Made by a program: the position numbers and the translations under genes | Notes under the pieces: model-generated | Seen by the model: the letters and a program-made list of their open reading frames with translations, nothing else | Database searches by the model: none | Told to the model about the DNA's origin: nothing | Assembly: GCF_026343185.1 (NCBI RefSeq) | Contig: NZ_JAPEMA010000001.1 | Span: 4,836,001-4,900,000, forward strand | Direction: 5' to 3' | DNA from: Streptomyces sp. NBC_00091 | GTDB taxonomy: Bacteria > Actinomycetota > Actinomycetes > Streptomycetales > Streptomycetaceae | Length of the DNA: 64,000 nt | Shown: piece by piece, positions 52,403-60,926 of the stretch | How positions within the stretch are numbered: the stretch's first letter is position 1 | Layout: the number at the start of each line of letters is the position of its first letter

Positions 52403-53836
52403 ATGCTGACCTTCCTCGGCTTCGCCATGATCGCGACCTTCCTGGTCCTGATCATGCTGAAGAAAATGTCGCCCATCGCGGCGCTCGTCCTCATCCCCGC
52501 GCTCTTCTGCGTGTTCGCCGGAAAGGGCGCGCACCTGGGGGACTACGTCATCGAAGGCGTCGGCAAGCTCGCCCCGACCGCCGCCATGCTGATGTTCGCC
52601 ATCGTCTACTTCGGGGTGATGATCGACGTCGGCCTCTTCGACCCGATCGTCCGGGGGATCCTGCGCTTCTGCAAGGCCGACCCCATGCGGGTGGTGGTCG
52701 GCACGGCCGTCCTCGCCGCGATCGTCTCCCTCGACGGCGACGGATCGACCACCTTCATGATCACCGTTTCGGCCATGTACCCGCTCTACAAGCGCCTCGG
52801 CCTCAGCCTCGTGGTCATGACCGGCGTCGCCGCCACGGCCAACGGCGTGATGAACACCCTGCCCTGGGGCGGTCCCACCGCCCGCGCGGCCACCGCGCTC
52901 AAGCTCGACGCGGCCGACATCTTCGTCCCGATGATCCCGGCGCTCGCCGTCGGCCTGGTCTTCGTCTTCGTCCTGGCCTATGTTCTCGGCGTCAGGGAGC
53001 GCCGCCGGGTCGGCTCCCTGGTGATGCCCGGCGAGGAGGCCGAGGAGGCCGAGAAGCAGGAGTCCCTGGTGACGGCCGGCCCGGGTGCGGAGGAATCCGC
53101 CGCGGGGGCCCGTACCGCTGCCGCCGGCTCCGGCGCGGCCGGCTCCGGCGGGTCCGGAACCGCTGCCACCCTGCCCGGGGGCGAGGGCGAGGGCTTCCAG
53201 GGGCTGGACCCCGAGCGCCCGACCCTGCGTCCCCGCCTGTACTGGTTCAACGCGGGCCTCACGGTCGCCCTGCTCACCGCGATGATCATGGAGCTGCTGC
53301 CGATCCCCGTGCTCTTCCTGCTCGGCGCGGCCCTCGCCCTCACCGTGAACTTCCCCCACATGCCCGACCAGAAGGCCCGGATCGCCGCTCACGCGGACAA
53401 CGTCCTCAACGTCGCCGGCATGGTCTTCGCCGCCGCCGTCTTCACCGGCGTCCTCACCGGCACCGGCATGGTCAAGCACATGGCGGACTGGCTCGTCGGC
53501 GCCATCCCCGAGGGCATGGGCCCGCACATGGCCCTGGTCACCGGCCTGCTGAGCCTGCCCCTCACCTACTTCATGTCGAACGACGGCTTCTACTTCGGCG
53601 TCCTGCCGGTACTGGCCGAAGCGGGCGCCGCCCACGGAGTCTCCCCGCTGGAGATCGCCCGCGCCTCCCTGGTCGGACAGGCCCTGCACATGTCCAGCCC
53701 ACTGGTTCCGGCCGTCTACGTCCTCGTCGGCATGGCCAAGGTCGAGTTCGGCGACCACACCCGCTTCACCGTGAAATGGGCGGCCCTCACCTCCCTGGTG
53801 GTCCTGGCGGCAGGGATGGTTTTCGGCATCATCTGA
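52403..53836 (+). CDS. CitMHS family metal-citrate/H+ symporter
   Basis: A 477-aa transporter with about twelve TM segments. CitMHS signatures: SLDGDGSTTFMITVSAMYPLYKRLGL, ATANGVMNTLPWGGPTARAATALK in the first half and SLPLTYFMSNDGFYFGVLPVLAEAG in the second. A long cytoplasmic Ala/Gly/Glu-rich loop (about residues 205-285) splits the halves. The family imports citrate complexed with Mg2+, Ca2+ or Fe3+ depending on the subtype. Monocistronic, between the Mo enzyme and the ALDH gene. Confidence 0.93.
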   Translation: MLTFLGFAMIATFLVLIMLKKMSPIAALVLIPALFCVFAGKGAHLGDYVIEGVGKLAPTAAMLMFAIVYFGVMIDVGLFDPIVRGILRFCKADPMRVVVGTAVLAAIVSLDGDGSTTFMITVSAMYPLYKRLGLSLVVMTGVAATANGVMNTLPWGGPTARAATALKLDAADIFVPMIPALAVGLVFVFVLAYVLGVRERRRVGSLVMPGEEAEEAEKQESLVTAGPGAEESAAGARTAAAGSGAAGSGGSGTAATLPGGEGEGFQGLDPERPTLRPRLYWFNAGLTVALLTAMIMELLPIPVLFLLGAALALTVNFPHMPDQKARIAAHADNVLNVAGMVFAAAVFTGVLTGTGMVKHMADWLVGAIPEGMGPHMALVTGLLSLPLTYFMSNDGFYFGVLPVLAEAGAAHGVSPLEIARASLVGQALHMSSPLVPAVYVLVGMAKVEFGDHTRFTVKWAALTSLVVLAAGMVFGII

Positions 53837-53860
53837 ACCTCGTGGCCTCTGGCGGGCCGA

Positions 53861-53879
53861 AAACTACCGACGCTAGTTT
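53861..53879. promoter_or_regulatory. Operator AAACTACCGACGCTAGTTT before the ALDH gene
   Basis: Imperfect palindrome, 16 of 19 bases identical to the perfect palindrome at 57514-57532 beside the TetR gene at 56834-57484. It lies 57 nt upstream of the ALDH start. Likely TetR operator. Confidence 0.7.
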
Positions 53880-53936
53880 GTAGGGTGTGTCGGCGAGGTC
53901 AGGTCTACGCGCTCGTGCGTGCTCGGGAGGAATGCC

Positions 53937-55349
53937 ATGAAGGCCCACGACGGGATGTACATCGGCGGGGAATGGCGGCCCGCCGCCGGAGCCGGCCGGA
54001 TCGAGGTCGTCAACCCGGCCGACGAGCAGGTCATCGGCGCCGTCCCGGCCGGTACGGCCGAGGACGTGGACGCGGCCGTACGCGCGGCCCGTGCGGCCTT
54101 CCCCGGCTGGGCGGCCACGGCTCCGGCCGAGCGGGCCGCCCTGATCGGCGCCCTCCGCGACGTGCTCGTCGCCCGCAAGGGCGAGTTCACCGAGACCATC
54201 ACCGCCGAGCTCGGCTCCCCGCTCGGCTTCGCGGAGGCCGTGCACGTCGGTGCGCCGATCGCGGTGGCCTCCTCCTACGCCGAACTCGGTGCCTCGTACG
54301 CCTTCGAGGAGCGGATCGGCAACTCCACCGTGTTCCTGGAGCCGGTCGGCGTGGTCGGGGCCATCACGCCCTGGAACTACCCGCTGCACCAAGTCGTTGC
54401 AAAGGTGGCGCCCGCTCTCGCCGCCGGCTGCACCATCGTCCTCAAGCCGGCCGAGGACACCCCGCTGACCGCACAGCTCTTCGCCGAAGCCGTGCACGAG
54501 GCGGGCATCCCGGCCGGAGTCTTCAACCTGGTGACCGGTACCGGCCCGGTCGCCGGCCAGGCGCTGGCCGAGCACGAAGGAGTCGACCTCCTCTCCTTCA
54601 CCGGCTCGACCGCCGTCGGCAAGAAGATCGGCGCCATCGCCGGCGCCGCCGTCAAGCGCGTCGCCCTCGAGCTGGGCGGCAAGTCGGCGAACGTCATCCT
54701 GCCCGGGGCCGATCTGGCCAAGGCCGTCGCGGTGGGCGTCGGACACGTCATGAACAACACCGGCCAGAGCTGCAACGCGCTCACCCGCATGCTCGTCCAC
54801 CGGGACCAGCACGAGGAGGCCGTCGCCCTCGCGGCCGCCGCCGTCGCCACGTACCCCTCGGGCGACCCCCGCGACCGGGCCACCCGCCTCGGGCCGGTCG
54901 TCAACGCCACCCAGCGCGACCGCGTGCGCTCGTACATCGGCAAGGGCGTCGCGGAGGGCGCCCGCCTGGTCGCGGGCGGCCTCGACGCGCCCCACGAGCG
55001 CGGGTACTTCATCGCCCCGACCGTCTTCGCGGACGTCACCCCCGACATGACCATCGCGCAGGAGGAGATCTTCGGCCCCGTGCTGGCGATCCTCCCCTAC
55101 GAGGACCACGACGACGCCCTGCGCATCGCCAACGGCACCGTCTACGGCCTGGGCGGCGCGGTCTGGGCCGCGGACGAGGAGACGGCCGTGGCCTTCGCCC
55201 GCCGCATGGACACCGGCCAGGTGGACATCAACGGCGGCCGCTTCAACGTGCTCGCGCCCTTCGGCGGCTACAAGCAGTCGGGCGTGGGCCGCGAGCTGGG
55301 CAGCCACGGCCTGGGGGAGTACCTCCAGACCAAGTCCCTGCAGTTCTGA
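53937..55349 (+). CDS. Aldehyde dehydrogenase family protein
   Basis: A 470-aa NAD(P)-dependent aldehyde dehydrogenase. The ATG at 53937 has GGGAGG 6 nt upstream. Seen: GAITPWNYPLHQVVAKVAPALAAGCTIVLKPAEDTPLTA, the cofactor motif FTGSTAVGKKI, the catalytic Glu in LELGGKSANVIL, the nucleophile Cys in NNTGQSCNALTRMLV, and the C-terminal PFGGYKQSGVGRELG. The group often oxidises fatty or aromatic aldehydes. Followed by an alcohol dehydrogenase gene after a hairpin, so alcohol to acid conversion via both is plausible. Confidence 0.93.
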   Translation: MKAHDGMYIGGEWRPAAGAGRIEVVNPADEQVIGAVPAGTAEDVDAAVRAARAAFPGWAATAPAERAALIGALRDVLVARKGEFTETITAELGSPLGFAEAVHVGAPIAVASSYAELGASYAFEERIGNSTVFLEPVGVVGAITPWNYPLHQVVAKVAPALAAGCTIVLKPAEDTPLTAQLFAEAVHEAGIPAGVFNLVTGTGPVAGQALAEHEGVDLLSFTGSTAVGKKIGAIAGAAVKRVALELGGKSANVILPGADLAKAVAVGVGHVMNNTGQSCNALTRMLVHRDQHEEAVALAAAAVATYPSGDPRDRATRLGPVVNATQRDRVRSYIGKGVAEGARLVAGGLDAPHERGYFIAPTVFADVTPDMTIAQEEIFGPVLAILPYEDHDDALRIANGTVYGLGGAVWAADEETAVAFARRMDTGQVDINGGRFNVLAPFGGYKQSGVGRELGSHGLGEYLQTKSLQF

Positions 55350-55372
55350 GCCGCCGACGGCGCCGACGGACC

Positions 55373-55405
55373 GGAGCCGCAGGCGGGGGACCCGCCCGCG
55401 GCTCC
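55373..55405 (+). terminator. Strong hairpin between ALDH and ADH genes
   Basis: GGAGCCGC-A-GGCGGG (55373-55387) pairs with CCCGCC-C-GCGGCTCC (55391-55405): 14 base pairs with one internal mismatch and a 3-nt loop. It could end or lower transcription before the ADH gene. Confidence 0.6.
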
Positions 55406-55495
55406 GCACCGCCCCGCCGGAGTGATCCCGCCACCCCGCAGACCGGGCAGCAGCACCCGCAGAGCGGGCAGCCCCCAAGACACGGAGACGACGAC

Positions 55496-56575
55496 ATGGT
55501 CCGCGCCGCGATCCTGCCCGCAGTCGGAGCACCGCTGGAGATACGGGACATCGTGCTGCCCGAGCCCGGACCCGGGCAGGTCCGGGTGCGGCTCGCCGCG
55601 GCCGGGGTCTGCCACTCCGACCTCTCCCTCACCGACGGCACCATGCGGGTGCCCGTCCCGGCCGTCCTCGGCCACGAGGGCGCGGGGACGGTCCTCGCCG
55701 TCGGCGAGGGCGTCACCCACGTCTCCCCGGGCGACGGGGTGGTGCTCAACTGGGCGCCGTCCTGCGGGGAGTGCCACCACTGCCGGATCGGCGAGGTCTG
55801 GCTCTGCGCGAAGGCCCTGACCGGGGTCGGTGCGGTCTACGCCCATGACGCCGAGGGCACCGAGCTGCACCCCGGGCTCAACGTCGCCGCCTTCGCCGAG
55901 GAAACCGTCGTCGCGGCGAACTGCGTGCTGCCCGCACCCGCCGGGATCCCGCTCCCGGAGGCCGCCCTGCTCGGCTGCGCCGTCCTGACCGGCTACGGCG
56001 CGGTGCGCCACAGCGCCCAGGTCCGCCCGGGCGAGTCGGTGGCCGTCTTCGGCGTCGGCGGAGTCGGCCTCGCCGCCCTCCAGGCGGCCCGGATCGCCGG
56101 GGCGGGCCCGATCGTCGCCGTCGACGTCTCCCCGGCCAAGGAGGAACTGGCCCGCGCCGCCGGAGCCACCGACTTCGTGCTCGCCTCCGAGACCACCGCC
56201 AAGCAGATCCGGGCCCTGACCGGCGGGCAGGGCGCGGACGTGGCCGTGGAGTGCGTGGGCCGCGCCGAGACCATCCGCACGGCCTGGGAGTCCACCCGCC
56301 GGGGCGGGCGCACCACGGTCGTCGGCATCGGCGGCAAGGAGCAGCAGGTGAGCTTCCACGCGCTGGAGATCTTCCACTTCGCCCGCACCCTCAGCGGCTG
56401 CGTGTACGGCAACAGCGATCCGGCCCGCGACCTCCCGGTGATCGCCGAGCACGTCCGGGCCGGCCGCCTGGACCTGGGCTCCATGGTCACCGACCGCATC
56501 ACCCTCGACGGCATCCCGGCAGCGTTCGACGCGATGCTGGCGGGCAAGGGCGGTCGCTCCCTGGTGGTCTTTTAG
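55496..56575 (+). CDS. Zinc-dependent alcohol dehydrogenase (MDR family)
   Basis: A 359-aa medium-chain dehydrogenase. Start ATG 55496 with GGAG 8 nt upstream. Catalytic zinc site: AAAGVCHSDLS and GHEGAGTVLAVGEGV. Structural zinc: CGECHHCRIGEVWLC (four Cys). The Rossmann motif AVFGVGGVGLAALQAARIAGAGPIVAVD suggests NAD(H). It is like the actinobacterial NDMA/mycothiol-type class III group. Downstream of ALDH, separated by 146 nt with a hairpin. Confidence 0.94.
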   Translation: MVRAAILPAVGAPLEIRDIVLPEPGPGQVRVRLAAAGVCHSDLSLTDGTMRVPVPAVLGHEGAGTVLAVGEGVTHVSPGDGVVLNWAPSCGECHHCRIGEVWLCAKALTGVGAVYAHDAEGTELHPGLNVAAFAEETVVAANCVLPAPAGIPLPEAALLGCAVLTGYGAVRHSAQVRPGESVAVFGVGGVGLAALQAARIAGAGPIVAVDVSPAKEELARAAGATDFVLASETTAKQIRALTGGQGADVAVECVGRAETIRTAWESTRRGGRTTVVGIGGKEQQVSFHALEIFHFARTLSGCVYGNSDPARDLPVIAEHVRAGRLDLGSMVTDRITLDGIPAAFDAMLAGKGGRSLVVF

Positions 56576-56577
56576 CC

Positions 56578-56660
56578 CGGTCGCGGGCCGGCGGGCACAC
56601 CGGGCGGGCGCCACGCGGGCACACCGGACGGGCGCCGGGCGGGCACGCCGGGCGGGAGCC
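56578..56660. repeat. GC-rich tandem repeat after the ADH gene
   Basis: Three to four degenerate units of about 22 bp built from GCGGGCACACCGG(A/G)CGGGCGCC. It lies at the 3' end of the ADH gene within a 258-bp region that holds no gene before the convergent TetR stop. Confidence 0.6.
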
Positions 56661-56833
56661 GGCTCCTGGAGGTGGCGCCGCGCGGCACGACCCGCCTCCC
56701 GCCCGGCGGCGTCCTGTCGCCGTCCCGGGACGCCCGCCGCGCGACGGCCGGACCGGCCGAGGTCCTGACGCCCCGGGGAGGTTGTCGCGCCCGCGCGGGG
56801 CCGGACCTCCGCGCCCCCGAGCGCCCCGGCGGC

Positions 56834-57484
56834 CTACGACTGCGCCGCCCCCGCTCGCAGGGCCTCGTACTGGAGGGTCAGGCCGTCCAGGAGCGCCGTC
56901 AGGCCCGTTTCGAAGGCGCCCTCGTCCACCTCCCGCTGGCGCTCGGCCAGCAGGTGGGCCCGGCCCAGGTGCGGGTAGTCCGCCGGGTCGTACGCCGTCT
57001 CGTCGTCCACGAAACCCCGGGCGAAGGAGGCCACCGCCGAGCCCAGGATGAAGTACCGCATCAGCGCCCCGATCCGGGTCGCCTGGGCCGGGGGCCACCC
57101 CGCTGCCGTCATGGCGCCGAACACCGCGTCCGCCAGCCGCAGCCCGGCCGGGCGGCGGCCCGGCCCGCGCGCCAGCACCGGCACGATGTTCGGGTGGTCC
57201 GACAGGGCGTCCCGGTACGAGTGCGCCCAGTCGTACAGGGCCCCCCGCCAGTCCTTGCCGCCGTCGAACATCGACAGGTCGACCTTCGCGCTCACCGCGT
57301 CCGCGACCGCCTCGAGGATCGCGTCCTTGGTCCGGAAGTGGTTGTACAGCGAGGGCCCGCTGACCCCGAGCGCCGACGCCAGCCGCCGCGTCGACACCGC
57401 CTCCAGCCCCTCCGCGTCCACCAGCGCACCCGCCGCCTCGACGATGCGGTCTCTGCTGAGGAGGGGCTTGCGCGGTCTGGCCAT
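56834..57484 (-). CDS. TetR family regulator of the ALDH/acyl-CoA dehydrogenase regulon
   Basis: A 216-aa regulator (MARPRKPLLSRDRIVEAAGALVDAEGLEAVSTRRLASALGVSGPSLYNHFRTKDAILEAV) with a TetR_C_1-like ligand domain. The ATG at 57484 follows no clear ribosome site; an ATG at 57493 is equally possible. Divergent from the acyl-CoA dehydrogenase gene, with a perfect palindrome in between that recurs upstream of the ALDH gene. It probably represses all three enzymes until an acyl-CoA or aldehyde ligand binds. Confidence 0.92.
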   Translation of the reverse strand: MARPRKPLLSRDRIVEAAGALVDAEGLEAVSTRRLASALGVSGPSLYNHFRTKDAILEAVADAVSAKVDLSMFDGGKDWRGALYDWAHSYRDALSDHPNIVPVLARGPGRRPAGLRLADAVFGAMTAAGWPPAQATRIGALMRYFILGSAVASFARGFVDDETAYDPADYPHLGRAHLLAERQREVDEGAFETGLTALLDGLTLQYEALRAGAAQS

Positions 57485-57513
57485 GCGCCACATAGTAGGC
57501 CCTGCCGCGCCAT

Positions 57514-57532
57514 AAACTAGCGATGCTAGTTA
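57514..57532. promoter_or_regulatory. TetR operator AAACTAGCGATGCTAGTTA
   Basis: AACTAGC-GAT-GCTAGTT is a perfect 7-bp inverted repeat in the 100-bp gap between the divergent TetR and acyl-CoA dehydrogenase genes. A close copy lies at 53861-53879. Confidence 0.8.
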
Positions 57533-57584
57533 AGGCCCCCGGCCACGCCCCGGACCATGCCGGCCCACGTCCCGGAGGGACCCC

Positions 57585-58736
57585 GTGAACCTGGAGCTCA
57601 GCGAGGAGCAGGAGGCCGTGCGCCGCCTCGCCCGCGCCTTCACCGAGCGCGAGATCGTCCCGTACGCCGCCGAGTGGGACCGCGCCGAGAGCGTGGACCG
57701 CTCGATCGTGAAGAAGCTCGGCGACCTCGGCTTCCTCGGCCTCACCGTCCCGGAGGAGTACGGCGGCTCCGGCGGCGACCACCTCTCCTACGTGCTCGTC
57801 ACCGAGGAGCTCGGCCGCGGGGACTCCGCCGTGCGCGGCATCGTCTCCGTCTCCCTCGGGCTGGTCGCCAAGACCGTCGCCGCCTGGGGCACCGAGGAGC
57901 AGAAGCGGGCCTGGCTGCCCCGGCTGTGCTCCGGCGACGCGCTCGGCTGCTTCGCCCTGACCGAGCCCGGCACCGGCTCCGACGCGGCCGCCCTCACCAC
58001 CCGCGCCGTGCGCGAGGGGGACGCGTACGTGATCAGCGGCAGCAAGATGTTCATCACCAACGGCACCTGGGCCGACCTCGTCCTCCTCTTCGCCCGGACC
58101 GGTGACGCCCCCGGCCACCGGGGGATCTCCGCCTTCCTCGTCCCCGCCGACAGCCCGGGCCTGACCCGCCGCGAGGTCCACGGCAAGCTCGGCCTGCGCG
58201 GCCAGGCCACCGCCGAACTCACCCTCGACGGAGTCCGCGTCCCGGCCTCCGCGATGCTCGGACCCGAGGGCAAGGGCTTCTCCGTGGCCATGTCGGCCCT
58301 GGCCAAGGGGCGTATGTCGGTGGCCGCCGGCTGCGTCGGCATCGCCCAGGCCGCGCTGGACGCCGCCGTCTCGTACGCGGCCCAGCGCGAGCAGTTCGGC
58401 AAGCCGATCGCCCACCACCAGCTGGTCCAGGAGCTGATCGCCGACATCTCGGTCGACGTGGACGCGGCCCGGCTGCTGACCTGGCGGGTCGCCGACCTGA
58501 TCGACCGCGGGCAGCCCTTCGCCACCGAGTCCTCCACCGCCAAGCTCTTCGCCTCCGAGGCGGCGGTGCGCGCCGCGGGCAACGCCCTCCAGGTGCACGG
58601 CGGCTACGGCTACATCGACGAGTACCCGGCCGGGAAGCTGCTGCGCGACGCCCGCGTCATGACCCTCTACGAAGGCACCAGCCAGATCCAGAAACTGCTC
58701 ATCGGCCGTGCCCGCACCGGGGTTTCCGCTTTCTGA
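57585..58736 (+). CDS. Acyl-CoA dehydrogenase
   Basis: A 383-aa FAD enzyme of beta-oxidation type. The GTG start follows GGAGGGA. Motifs: LTEPGTGSDAAALTTRAVREGDAYVISGSKMFITNG, MSVAAGCVGIAQAALDAAVSYAAQREQFGKPIAHHQLVQ, and a C-terminal LQVHGGYGYIDEYPAGKLLRDARVMTLYEGTSQIQKLLI with the catalytic Glu in YEGTS. This is the short/medium-chain pattern. Controlled by the palindrome shared with the divergent TetR gene. Confidence 0.95.
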   Translation: MNLELSEEQEAVRRLARAFTEREIVPYAAEWDRAESVDRSIVKKLGDLGFLGLTVPEEYGGSGGDHLSYVLVTEELGRGDSAVRGIVSVSLGLVAKTVAAWGTEEQKRAWLPRLCSGDALGCFALTEPGTGSDAAALTTRAVREGDAYVISGSKMFITNGTWADLVLLFARTGDAPGHRGISAFLVPADSPGLTRREVHGKLGLRGQATAELTLDGVRVPASAMLGPEGKGFSVAMSALAKGRMSVAAGCVGIAQAALDAAVSYAAQREQFGKPIAHHQLVQELIADISVDVDAARLLTWRVADLIDRGQPFATESSTAKLFASEAAVRAAGNALQVHGGYGYIDEYPAGKLLRDARVMTLYEGTSQIQKLLIGRARTGVSAF

Positions 58737-58795
58737 GTACCCGTCTGAGTACCTGCGCGGATGTGTTCCGCGTCACCGCGTCCGATGCTGTGCCC

Positions 58796-59083
58796 ATGAA
58801 CGAGACACCGGTCAAGCAGCAGAACACGGGGGCGTACTACGGCCAGGCGGTCGCGTCCTTCGGCATCGCCGTGGCCGCCGTGGCCGTGGGGATCTACAGC
58901 ATGGACGTCAACGGCTGGGTCCGGGCCTTCCTCGGCATCGCGGTCCTCTACCTGACCACCTCGGCCTTCACCCTCGCCAAGGTGGTCCGCGACCGCCAGG
59001 AGGCCACGCAGATCGTCAGCCGGGTCGACCAGGCCCGGATGGAGAAGATGATGGCGGAGTACGACCCCTACTCGCCGAAGTAG
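58796..59083 (+). CDS. YiaA/YiaB family small membrane protein
   Basis: A 95-aa inner membrane protein with two TM segments (AVASFGIAVAAVAVGIYSM and AFLGIAVLYLTTSAFTLAKVV) and the conserved ...KVVRDRQEA tail of the YiaA/YiaB family. An N-terminal extension to 58763 is possible, but MNETPV at 58796 fits the family. The lack of a Shine-Dalgarno site and a GATGCT hexamer 7 nt upstream suggest a leaderless message. Function unknown. Confidence 0.85.
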   Translation: MNETPVKQQNTGAYYGQAVASFGIAVAAVAVGIYSMDVNGWVRAFLGIAVLYLTTSAFTLAKVVRDRQEATQIVSRVDQARMEKMMAEYDPYSPK

Positions 59084-59124
59084 AAGCAGCCGGAGCAGCC
59101 GAAGCAGCCGGAGCGGTCGTACGC

Positions 59125-59138
59125 TAAGCGCTTGCTCA
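59125..59138. promoter_or_regulatory. Shared operator TAAGCGCTTGCTCA (copy 1)
   Basis: Fourteen bases, identical to 60409-60422, containing the palindrome AAGCGCTT. It lies 51 nt upstream of the TetR gene at 59189 and is a likely autoregulation site; similar AAGCGCTT sites serve TetR regulators of fatty acid catabolism. Confidence 0.75.
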
Positions 59139-59188
59139 CCCTCCGGTAAGCTGGTTCCTTCCTACAGGGCGAAGAGGGTGAGCGAGCG

Positions 59189-59923
59189 ATGGACAGCGCG
59201 GCGGAGACGACCGACGGCTACCAGCCGTGGTCGGAGGTCACCCCCGACGCCGCGCGGCGGCTGCTCGTGGCGGCCGTCGACGCCTTCGCCGAGCGCGGGT
59301 ACCACGCGACCACCACGCGCGACATCGCGGGCCGCGCCGGCATGAGCCCGGCCGCCCTCTACATCCACTACAAGACCAAGGAAGAGCTGCTCCACCGGAT
59401 CAGCCGGATAGGCCACGACAAGGCCCTGGAGATCCTGGAGACCGCCGCCTGCGGCCCGGGGACCGCCGCCGAACGGCTCGACGCGGCCGTACGCTCCTTC
59501 GTGCGCTGGCACGCCGCGCACCACACCACCGCCCGCGTGGTCCAGTACGAGCTCGACGCCCTCGCCCCGGAGCACCGCTCCGAGATCGTCGCCCTGCGCC
59601 GGCTGAGCGACGCCGCCGTGCGCCGGATCATCGCCGAGGGCGTGGGGGCGGGGGAGTTCGACGTCCCCGACGTGCCGGGCACCACCCTCGCCGTGCTGTC
59701 CCTGTGCATCGACGTGGCCCGCTGGTTCAGCACGGCCGGCCGGCGCACGCCCGACGAGGTCGGCGGGCTCTACGCCGACCTCGTGCTCCGGATGGTGGGC
59801 GCGCGCCCGGCCGCGGACACGGCCGGGAAGCAGGACGCGGCCGGTCGGCAGGACACGGCTGGTAAGCAGGGCGCGGCCGGTAAGCAGGACACGGCCCGCG
59901 GCCAGGGCGCGGCTCAGAAGTAG
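59189..59923 (+). CDS. TetR/AcrR regulator with repetitive C-tail
   Basis: A 244-aa regulator. HTH: AARRLLVAAVDAFAERGYHATTTRDIAGRAGMSPAALYIHYKTKEELLHRI. The ligand domain fits FadR/KstR2-like actinobacterial TetRs. The last 35 residues are imperfect repeats (AGKQDAAGRQDTAGKQGAAGKQDT) encoded by tandem 18-bp units and are probably disordered. The two copies of TAAGCGCTTGCTCA flank this gene and the convergent MaoC gene, which it likely represses. Its 3' end overlaps that gene by 10 nt. Confidence 0.92.
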   Translation: MDSAAETTDGYQPWSEVTPDAARRLLVAAVDAFAERGYHATTTRDIAGRAGMSPAALYIHYKTKEELLHRISRIGHDKALEILETAACGPGTAAERLDAAVRSFVRWHAAHHTTARVVQYELDALAPEHRSEIVALRRLSDAAVRRIIAEGVGAGEFDVPDVPGTTLAVLSLCIDVARWFSTAGRRTPDEVGGLYADLVLRMVGARPAADTAGKQDAAGRQDTAGKQGAAGKQDTARGQGAAQK

Positions 59924-60375
59924 TAGCGGGACACCGACTCCGCGACGCACACCGGCTTCTCGCCGCCCTCGCGCTCGACGGTCACGGTCGCCGCGACCTG
60001 CACCCCGCCGCCCGCCTCGGTGACCGCCGTGATCACGGCGGTGGCGCGCAGCCGCGAACCGACCGGCACCGGGGCGGGGAAACGCACCTTGTCCATGCCG
60101 TAGTTGATGCCCATCCGCATGCCCTCGACCCGCATGATCTGCGGCACCAGGCTCGGCAGCAGCGACAGCGTCAGATAGCCGTGCGCGATGGTGGAACCGA
60201 AGGGTCCGGTGGCGGCCCGCTCCGGGTCCACGTGGATCCACTGGTGGTCGCCGGTCGCGTCCGCGAAGAGGTCGATCCGCTTCTGGTCCACCTCCAGCCA
60301 TCCGCTCGGGCCGAGCGGCTCGCCGATGCCGGCGCGCAGCTCCTCGGCGGACGTGAAGATCCTCGGTTCGGCCAT
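59914..60375 (-). CDS. MaoC family (R)-specific enoyl-CoA hydratase-like protein
   Basis: A 153-aa hot-dog fold protein. MAEPRIFTSAEEL at 60375 is the start, with AGGGGCAGGG upstream; a longer frame lies within the operator. Catalytic Asp/His: LFADATGDHQWIHVDPERAATGPFGSTIAHGYLTLSLLP, the hydratase 2 motif. It hydrates enoyl-CoAs in fatty acid breakdown. Expression is likely controlled by the TetR gene next to it via the site at 60409-60422. Confidence 0.93.
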   Translation of the reverse strand: MAEPRIFTSAEELRAGIGEPLGPSGWLEVDQKRIDLFADATGDHQWIHVDPERAATGPFGSTIAHGYLTLSLLPSLVPQIMRVEGMRMGINYGMDKVRFPAPVPVGSRLRATAVITAVTEAGGGVQVAATVTVEREGGEKPVCVAESVSRYYF

Positions 60376-60408
60376 GCCCTGCCCCTGTCTCCGTCTATCT
60401 CCGTCGAA

Positions 60409-60422
60409 TAAGCGCTTGCTCA
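60409..60422. promoter_or_regulatory. Shared operator TAAGCGCTTGCTCA (copy 2)
   Basis: Identical 14-mer to 59125-59138, 34 nt upstream of the MaoC gene start on the minus strand and 55 nt before soxR on the plus strand. Confidence 0.75.
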
Positions 60423-60476
60423 GCATGCTGGGGGCCTGGTGCGTCTGTCAACGGACCTCCGACTACGCTCGGACGC

Positions 60477-60926
60477 GTGCCGCAGATTCCCGAGAACGTC
60501 CACGAACTCACCGTCGGCCAGCTGTCCGCGCGCAGCGGAGCGGCCGTCTCCGCCCTGCACTTCTACGAGGCCAAGGGGCTGATCAGCAGCCGCCGCACCG
60601 CCGGCAACCAGCGGCGCTACAACCGTGAGGCGCTGCGCCGGGTCGCCTTCGTGCGCGCCGCCCAGCGCGTGGGCATCCCGCTCGCCAGCATCCGCGAGGC
60701 GCTGGCCCAGCTGCCGGAGGAGCGCACCCCCACGCGGGAGGACTGGGCGCGGCTGTCCGAGAACTGGCGCGGCGAGCTCGACCAGCGGATCCAGCAACTG
60801 AGCCGCCTGCGCGACCACTTGTCCGACTGCATCGGCTGTGGCTGCCTCTCGCTGAAGAACTGCGCGCTCTCCAACCCGGACGACGTCTTCGGCGAACGCC
60901 TCACCGGCTCCCGGCTGTCGCCGTAG
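60477..60926 (+). CDS. soxR: Redox-sensitive transcriptional activator SoxR
   Basis: A 149-aa MerR-family regulator starting at GTG 60477. N-terminal HTH TVGQLSARSGAAVSALHFYEAKGLISSRRTAGNQRRYNREALRRVAF, dimerisation helix, then the [2Fe-2S] motif C118-x2-C121-x-C123-x5-C129 (CIGCGCLSLKNC). In streptomycetes SoxR senses redox-active antibiotics and switches on exporters and oxidoreductases. No conventional target gene adjoins. The 3' end overlaps the convergent BKACE gene by 26 nt. Confidence 0.95.
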   Translation: MPQIPENVHELTVGQLSARSGAAVSALHFYEAKGLISSRRTAGNQRRYNREALRRVAFVRAAQRVGIPLASIREALAQLPEERTPTREDWARLSENWRGELDQRIQQLSRLRDHLSDCIGCGCLSLKNCALSNPDDVFGERLTGSRLSP

